From Astropecten irregularis (taxonomy: Eukaryota; Echinodermata; Asteroidea; Paxillosida; Astropectinidae), in the NCBI GenBank assembly GCA_963971285.1, contig OZ020246.1, forward strand, positions 18,459,217 to 18,523,216: DNA of 64,000 bases, read 5' to 3'. A model generated the notes under the pieces. It was not told the origin of the DNA and did not search any database. It saw nothing but the letters and a program-made list of their open reading frames with translations. Shown in pieces: positions 57,801 to 64,000 of this stretch. The first letter of the stretch is position 1, and each line of letters starts with the position of its first letter. Position numbers and translations under genes: made by a program.

Positions 57801-58616
57801 GTTCCCCCAGTATGGTAGTTCCCCCAGTATGGTAGTTCCCCCAATATGGTAGTACCCCCAGTATGGTAGTTCCCCCAGTATGGAGTAGTGCCCCCTAGTA
57901 GTTCCCCCAGTATGGAGTAGTGCCCCCTAGTAGTTCCCCCAGTATGGAGTAGTGCCCCCTAGTAGTTCCCCCAGTATGAAGTAGTGCCCCCGGTTGTTCC
58001 CCTAGTAGTTCCCCCAGTATAAAGTAGTGCCCCCGGTAGTTCCCCCAGTAGTTCCCCCAGTATGAAGTAGTGCCCCCCGGTAGTTCCCCCAGTATGGAGT
58101 AGTGCCCCCTAGTAGTTCCCCTAGTATGAAGTAGTGCCCCCCGGTAGTTCCCCCAGTATGGAGTAGTGCCCCTAGTAGTTCCCCCAGTAGTTCCCCCAGT
58201 ATGAAGTAGTGCCCCCGGTAGTTCCCCTAGTAGTTCCCCCAGTATGGAGAAGTGCCCCCTAGTAGTTCCCCCAGTATGAAGTAGTGCCCCCAGTAGTTCC
58301 CCTAGTAGTTCCCCTAGTAGTTCCCCCCAGTATGAAGTAGTGCCCCCGGTAGTTCCCCCAGTATGAAGTAGTGCCCCCGGTAGTTCCCCCAGTATGGAGT
58401 AGTGCCCCCCGGTAGTTCCCCCAGTATGAAGTAGTGCCCCCGGTAGTTCCCCCAGTATGAAGTAGTGCCCCCGGTATAGTTCCCCTAGTAGTTCCGCCAG
58501 TATGAAGTAGTGCCCCCGGTAGTTCCCCCAGTATGAAGTAGTGCCCCCGGAAGTTCCCCTAGTAGTTCCCCCAGTATGAAGTAGTGCCCCCGGTAGTTCC
58601 CCCAGTAGTTCCCTCC
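57801..58616. repeat. Minisatellite, ~29-bp units with variants
   Basis: Built from AGTTCCCCCAGTATGRAGT + AGTGCCCCCGGT or ...CCCCCTAGT, in higher-order mixes with short AGTTCCCCT units. About 816 bp. In-frame TAG on the plus strand; the long minus-strand frame is a repeat artefact. Confidence 0.95.
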
Positions 58617-58619
58617 TAG

Positions 58620-58716
58620 TGTTAGAGTCAGGGAAAGACTACAGAAGATCATTAAGAGCAGTGCCGAGAAGGACGGGTACCAGACCGCCGATGACGAAAA
58701 CGATGAGTCCAATTAA
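58620..58716 (+). CDS. Coding-like terminal exon fragment of unknown family
   Basis: An acceptor-like TTCCCTCCTAG ends at 58619 at the edge of the minisatellite. One base is followed by 31 codons and TAA (58714-58716), including RERLQKIIKSSAEKDGYQ and TADDENDESN. Third positions are GC-rich (most end in C or G) in an AT-rich region, which argues for real coding origin. The acidic end resembles the minus-strand fragment at 60864-60927. Not recognised; it may be a living last exon, with upstream exons lost or unseen, or a captured gene piece. Confidence 0.4.
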
Positions 58717-59462
58717 AACCCAGATGAACTTAGTCCAAAATAGTCCAAAAGCTTGGTTAAACACAAGAATCCAAAACTTGAGTTAGTATAACTTAATATT
58801 TGACGACTCCAAACAAAGAAAGGACAATTATATTGTTCTTTCCAAAGAAACAAGGCACTGAAATAAGAACACAGTTACAAATGAATTCATTCCAATATTA
58901 TTTCTTTATTGGAGAAAAAAAACAATCACAATATTTATGTACAATTGACATGCCAAGATCTGATGAATGTTTTCATGTTTTATAATTGGAGAAAAATCTC
59001 GACAAAAAATATTCTGTTCTGTAAACGAAGAATTTGATGTGCTCTAGCCATGACACGTCCCTCGATAAGTTTTTCAGATTGCGACTCAATTTAGGACTTA
59101 TTTCATCAAAATGACACTTTTTGCTTTCCAACCCCCTGTTTTCTGAAGGCTAAATCTGCCCTAACTGTTCGCCTGCACGGAGCCAAACAGTTGCTATCCT
59201 CTGACAATGGTTTCTTCTCTCAAATTGTTCATGTAATCCCATTAACATCAAACCAATCTGTATTCCACTGGCAATTGAATAGGTACTTAACCACAAAACC
59301 ACAAAGCATTACCTTGAAGTTTGTAAGTCTAGCATTCTGTACCAAATGCTCGTTTTATGAATATGGAATATAAGCTTCACCTTATGCTAAATACTTAGAG
59401 AAAAAAGTACTTACTAGAAGTATTTACTTGGAAGCACCTGCTAGTTTTTATGAATACGAGCC

Positions 59463-60199
59463 ATTATGTATAGGAACTCACAATAGCTAGGAAATTATAA
59501 CAGTGTACCTACTCTTCATTTAAATCAAGAGGCCAAGTCTAAATGCATGTTCTATTTTTCACCAATTTATAACTCCATGGGCCCAGATAGAGTAGCCTAC
59601 AAAGGACTTAAATGAGCCTCAGATTCATTTGAAAATACCCATGGCTTCCAAATTTGAAATACCGAAAAGAGATGTTAGGAGATCGTTTTGAATAGTACAT
59701 CGGGTATTTGTTAAACAGTAGGCATAAGCCTACATTGGTAAAGGTCATTCGCTTTCCAATATAACCTTTCTTTTACAGTCGTAATATTTTACTAATTTGA
59801 ACTAGAAAATTACAGTTGTCGACAAATTACTACTATTGCTTTATATTCTTAATACCTTGAGGTACTGGTATGGAAAGTGAATACCTTTATTGTCTAATTG
59901 GCCGTATAAGGCACAACCCATCATATATCAAGGACGTGAGTTCAATGTCATGCACTTCAGCATCAATAAGGGTGAAAACAGCCCTTTAACCCAAGTGACC
60001 TAATCTTGACACACTTCCCACCCCGAGTTTTCCTCTAGTGATACCATACTGGCAGTCCCATTTTTTTCTTTTGAAAAGGAAAGAAGATTTCAACTGTGGG
60101 TAGGATTAAGTTGGTAAAGACCTGTCTTTGGAAAAGCTGAGCAGGTAAAAAGAACACCTGAAGATTTTCTATGACATATTGAGATGCCAGGCAACCCTT
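59463..60199. other. Gene-less stretch
   Basis: AT-rich sequence after the nested MITE. No repeat, RNA or coding feature recognised. Confidence 0.4.
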
Positions 60200-60420
60200 T
60201 CAGAATCTAGAATCAGGCTCAGATGCAGGTGACATCTTAACAGAATCCCCTCTATTATACATGTATGTATAATAATCCAAATGGCCTGGTTGCGTTGATC
60301 CACAATATACCGGTGAGAAGCCTCTTCCTTGATGCTGAAGCATGGTCTCCTGTTTCTTCATCCTAGATAGTGTGGCGAGTGTAGACAACATCATCCGTCA
60401 CTTGATCAGTTTGATCACTC
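60200..60420 (-). CDS. Possible minus-strand terminal exon
   Basis: Acceptor-like TTTTTGTAACAG (reverse strand) precedes 60420. One base plus 18 codons (SDQTDQVTDDVVYTRHTI) then TAG. Another frame, starting at an internal ATG, is open for 64 codons down to 60200 (NRGDSVKMSPASEPDSRF at its end). Neither frame continues from the donor phase of 60864-60927 without a problem, so it may instead be 3' UTR. Confidence 0.2.
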
Positions 60421-60863
60421 CTGTTACAAAAACAAAGTTGATATTCAAAGAATGAATAATCTGAAGATTTGATTTTATTATGCAGTCAATAAGGATGTCT
60501 GATTTGCAACAATTATCATTTGCCTTTCATATAAGAGACGCCTGTACAGCACAGCATTTTGTTACGAGGTTTGCATTTAGGTATTTTCGTCTGAAATTTC
60601 AAAGTAACTGTAGCCCATGTTTTGAAATTCATCTTCGTTTGGAACGATACTCGAAAACTAGTATCTTTGGTTTCAAAAACAACAGCACACTAAACCCAAT
60701 AAAACAAGCCAAAGATCAGACTTTGTTTTTAACTTGAAACACACACCAAACAAAACATTTATAGAGGCCAGATTGATCACATCATATTATTTACTCGCTA
60801 CACCTCCATGCATGTAAGCCCACATTATATAATTATAATAAATGAGCAATCTTTTAATCATAC

Positions 60864-60927
60864 CTTTCCTTGTCTTCGGGGGTTTATCATCAGCTTTCAT
60901 CGTTGCCAGAAGAATCATCATTTTTGG
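60864..60927 (-). CDS. Possible minus-strand exon with acidic C-terminal tail
   Basis: Bounded by acceptor ATTTTTCGTAG and donor GGAAAG/GTATGA on the minus strand, 64 nt. If entered in phase 1 from 62508-62564, it reads AKNDDSSGNDES and stops at TGA (60892-60890). AACGATGA and the bases after it align with the plus-strand tail at 58700-58725, suggesting paralogous ends. Confidence 0.3.
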
Positions 60928-61194
60928 CTACGAAAAATAATAAATACAAGGTACTTCAGTTTACTGTCCACTTAAATTACTGGCATGTGTACAGTTCTTA
61001 CGGGTTTACGGTAGAACATGAGATGATCAAGTTATTATAACAAACACAAAAAGCACATATTGTTTCTGGGGAACAAAAACAAGGCATTTACGGGTACAAA
61101 AAGGAAACCAGCAATTGCAGTATGAATGTAAGGAGCTATTGCAGGAGATAGAAAGAGACCTGATGAGACAACATAACTTGCAGTTATCTGTTAA

Positions 61195-61546
61195 AGGTAG
61201 TATCATACTTTGGTAAGAGACCAAAACAGAAATGTTCACAGATTTACATATAACTTTCAGGGTATGAAGATGATGCTAGTAGAAACCTATCGTTAATTTT
61301 TTTTGAAATGGTGTATTTATCCAGATATTGGTCAAACAACGACCGAAAATCTTTTTGATCTTTTAAAAGATCAAAAATAAAAGATAAAAGACTTAAGAAA
61401 TACTGTGACTGTTGTTCACTGTTTTCTCAAAAAGTGGGCACCGTATGGGACTGAAATTTTCACAGATGACTGTTGCTGTATCTGTCTTCATATTTTAGCC
61501 CAAGAATCTGTATTTCTTTGACAAAAACCAAAGTATGATATTACCT
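61195..61546 (-). mobile_element. TTAA-flanked MITE, inverted copy
   Basis: TTAA at 61191-61194 and 61547-61550. Ends AGGTAGTATCATACTTTGG / CCAAAGTATGATATTACCT. The internal palindrome GATCTTTTAAAAGATC is present. Confidence 0.88.
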
Positions 61547-62090
61547 TTAATAAAAACACAAAAATAGGAAAAAGCCATTGAAACAACCAACTGATTGCAC
61601 TTGAATTGAAATGAATTCTTTACAAAAAGCACACCATTATTATATTGAAACAGTATTTTCTGTCACTCAGTACTGCATCACATCTAATAGCGTTCCGCAC
61701 TAATGACGTCACACCATGCATGCACACGCACACATACCCCCACTCACCACACATTTGCATGGCCGGTTGCAATGTTTGTCTGAGGTTCGGTGCTATTTTT
61801 AGCCCAAGTGCGCAGCGCTATTGGATAAGGTTCCATACAGCATAGAGGAGGATTTCATTATGACTGAGTATAGGGAAATGCGTGAAGGATAAATTGTATA
61901 CAGAGAATCAGAGATACTTGTAGGCTTATACGTGATGGGTGGTTCTTTGTCATTTGTTTTGCATCCAAAGGTTTGTGAAGCATGAGCCAATATGATTTTA
62001 ATGTATATAACATATGATAAAAGATCCCATGCTTTGTCATATACTTTCAAGAATTTGTTCAATGTTGCTTAAACTCCCTTTATACTTTAA

Positions 62091-62450
62091 AGGTAATATC
62101 ATACTTTGGTTTTTATCAAAGAAATACAGATTCATGGGCAAAAATATCAAAACGGATACAGTAACAGTCATCTGTGAATATTTCAGTCCTATACGGTGCC
62201 CACTTTTTTGAGAAAACAGTGAAAAACGGCCACTGTATTTCTTAAGTCTTTCGCTTTTATTTTTGATCTTTTAAAAGATCAAACAGATTTTTGGTCATTG
62301 TTTGACTTATTTCTGATAAATACACCATTTCAGGCGGAAAAATTTTAACGGTATGTTTTTTACCAGCACCATCTTCATAACCTGTATAAAGTTATAAGTA
62401 AATCTGTGAACATTTCTGTTTTGGTGTCTTACCAAAGTATGATACTACCT
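62091..62450 (+). mobile_element. TTAA-flanked MITE, 360 bp
   Basis: TTAA at 62087-62090 and 62451-62454. Ends AGGTAATATCATACTTTGG / CCAAAGTATGATACTACCT. Confidence 0.88.
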
Positions 62451-62507
62451 TTAATTGACAGGTTGACCTTCATCTAACTAGCTTATTTTTAAAGCAGACG
62501 TACGTAC

Positions 62508-62564
62508 CTTTACAGCCTCTCTTCAGTGCCACTTGAGGATCCAATCCTGACAACGTACCATTCT
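62508..62564 (-). CDS. Possible minus-strand 57-nt exon
   Basis: Acceptor CTTTTTCTAG and donor AAAG/GTACGTACG are both strong. The exon is symmetric (phase 1-1) and reads NGTLSGLDPQVALKRGCK. It lies between two TTAA MITEs. Family not recognised. Confidence 0.35.
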
Positions 62565-62673
62565 CTAGAAAAAGAATTTGATAAAAATTAACTGTTAAAA
62601 AAAAAGATCCCATGCTTTGTCATATACTTTCAAGAATTTGTTCAATGTTGCTTAAACTCCCTTTATACTTTAA

Positions 62674-63022
62674 AGGTAGTATCATACTTTGGTTTTTATC
62701 AAAGAAATACAGATTCATGGGCAAAAATATCAAGACAGATACAGTAACAGTCATCTGTGAAAATTTCAATCCCATACATTGCCCATTTTTTTAGAAAAAC
62801 AGCCACAGTATTTCTTAAGTCTTTTATCTTTTATTTTTGATCTTTTTAAAGATCAAAAAGATTTTCGGTCGTTGTTTTTCTTATTTCTGGATAACTTGAA
62901 TACACCATTTCAGGCGGAAACATTTTAACGGTATGTTTCTACCACCACCATCTTCATACCCTGAAAGTTATACGTAAATCTGTGAACATTTCTGTTTTGG
63001 TTTCTTACCAAAGTATGATACT
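62674..63022 (+). mobile_element. TTAA-type MITE with damaged right end
   Basis: Same family; the left TTAA is at 62670-62673. The right end stops at CCAAAGTATGATACTA and lacks the final ACCT and TTAA. The 68 bp before it (62606-62673) are also present before the 62091 copy (62023-62090). Confidence 0.85.
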
Positions 63023-64000
63023 AAAAAGAACAAACGCTTTGGTCAAATAGTAATAAGGTTTTTGACAATGAAAATTATTTTACTGCCAGTATCAATGAGA
63101 GTGAAAAAAGAAGTGATTAAAGATGGAAGGAAAGATAACATGTCTCTTTTGTCCACAGAGAGAAAACAAACATATAATACAATGTATGTACAATAAAGAG
63201 CACAAATGTAGCATTAAGTTATCACAAAGCAAAAGTTGCAGTAAACATGGAAGAGAAATGTGTATGCAACATTTTAGAAAACAATATTTTACTTACAAAG
63301 TCCTGTATCTGGTTTTAAATTACCCGGAATACTCTAAAGAATTTACATTATAGGCTAAATACTGCGTTACCACTTGCATAACTTCAATTGATGGCAATGG
63401 AGAAGAACTAATTAAAGCTGCTATTAAACTTAGCTATGATGATCATATTATGTTCACTTTTCCTTGACATTCACAAGAAACTGTCAGGTTTACAATATTC
63501 TTCAAACATACCTTTGCAGCCTCTTTCATGAGTCAGTCACCTTGTGTGGGTCCCGTTGGTGAAAAAAAGTACCAGGTTTAACTCATTAAAGTTGAATAAA
63601 ACATCCTTTATTGTCCATATTCAAAATGAAATGCAATCAAATTGTGGAAACAAGAATTGACAAATTAAATTATCATCACGAAAAAGAAATAGGAATATTG
63701 TATCCAGTGCCACTCATTCACTCAGCAACAAAATGTGAATGAAACTTATTTTTAAGTAATAAAGTCATGTTTTTGTCAAGGAAAAACAGAAAACAAAACA
63801 TTATTACACAAAGCTTCATAAAAAAATGTCCAACAACAATGTATGCGAGAGTATGACATAATAATAAGATGTACATACAAATATCAGTTTGCATACAAAT
63901 TATGTAATTTTATCATGCACAACAGAATCAAGAGAATGTACAATTTTGCTTTTTCAGTTTGCCTGACTATTCTGAAAAGAGAAAATGTTGAAGTTGTGGA
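63023..64000. other. AT-rich right edge of window
   Basis: Apart from the exon-like relic at 63512-63540 I see nothing firm. TTTATT near 63608 read on the minus strand gives AATAAA, so this could hold the 3' end of a minus-strand gene entering from the right. Confidence 0.3.
63512..63540 (-). pseudogene. Decayed duplicate of the 62508-62564 exon
   Basis: CATGAAAGAGGCTGCAAAG/GTATG matches CTGAAGAGAGGCTGTAAAG/GTACG of the other copy, including the donor. The equivalent frame has a TGA, and the length (29 nt with the nearest acceptor) is not a multiple of three. Confidence 0.3.

Larger units (their letters stand above)
57736..59462. mobile_element. MITE with GGCTSGTATTCATAAAAAC ends, split by a 1.35-kb insertion
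   Basis: The left GGCTGGTATTCATAAAAAC (57736-57754) and the right-end reverse complement GGCTCGTATTCATAAAAAC (59444-59462) form 19-bp TIRs. A 33-bp direct repeat starting TTTTCTGAAGGCTAAATC lies at 57759-57791 and 59139-59171. Removing 57792-59171 leaves a plausible ~347-bp MITE. Confidence 0.65.

Noticed and set aside
57801-58616. Regular repeats that might suggest a CRISPR array
   Set aside because: Units are directly adjacent variants with no unique spacers, in animal DNA. It is a minisatellite.
58485-58712. Minus-strand open frame of 75 codons with a hydrophobic start and Gly-rich end
   Set aside because: Its end is the minisatellite read backwards, and its start is the antisense of a more convincing plus-strand coding frame.
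1-64000. Autonomous retrotransposon, transposase gene or integrated virus
   Set aside because: No reverse transcriptase, integrase, transposase or capsid-like frame was recognised. The mobile elements here are all short and non-coding.

Overview
This is a stretch of AT-rich, intron-rich, repeat-rich animal nuclear DNA. It is dominated by the 3' part of one large gene on the + strand. Splice sites follow GT-AG throughout, introns run from about 0.2 to 9.9 kb, and the introns and flanks are full of small inverted-repeat transposons (MITEs) and tRNA-derived repeats. The protein is a bilaterian RhoGEF of the puratrophin-1 group (PLEKHG4 / PLEKHG4B / ARHGEF40-Solo). Intron density, compact MITEs and long non-coding flanks suggest a marine invertebrate deuterostome, perhaps an echinoderm. 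The species cannot be fixed from this window alone. I saw no bacterial features: no operons, CRISPR, phage or plasmid functions.

Positions 21-44911: 21 exons, all on the + strand, join in consistent phase into one open reading frame of 1267 codons plus a stop (the 5' exons lie before the window). Domain order is CRAL-TRIO/SEC14-like lobe (exons 1-5), spectrin-like helical repeats (exons 6 to early 10), a long Ser/Arg/Glu-rich linker (the 936-nt exon 10), the DH/RhoGEF domain (exons 11-15), the PH domain (exons 16-18) and a disordered Ser-rich tail (exons 19-21). Together these would make a cytoplasmic guanine-nucleotide exchange factor for Rho-family GTPases.

Introns: they hold at least nine MITE-like inverted-repeat elements, several tRNA-like repeats (two of them in a 321-bp tandem), a TTAA-flanked MITE family and several degenerate tandem repeats. 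Positions 44912-50000 are the 3' UTR/flank, with several possible poly(A) signals. Positions 50030-50318 hold a CpG-rich patch with a possible short first exon.

Positions 51000-64000 are mostly repetitive: a ~200-bp tandem-repeat array, a TACG-rich MITE, an 816-bp minisatellite inside a nested insertion, and more TTAA MITEs. Mixed in are small splice-bounded, coding-looking fragments on both strands (58620-58716 +; 60864-60927, 62508-62564 and 63512-63540 -). They hint at a second, small, locally duplicated gene family whose identity I do not recognise. No clearly novel biological system was found. The most unusual items are that cluster of coding-like tails, the nested minisatellite insertion and the fold-back and tandem tRNA-like repeats.
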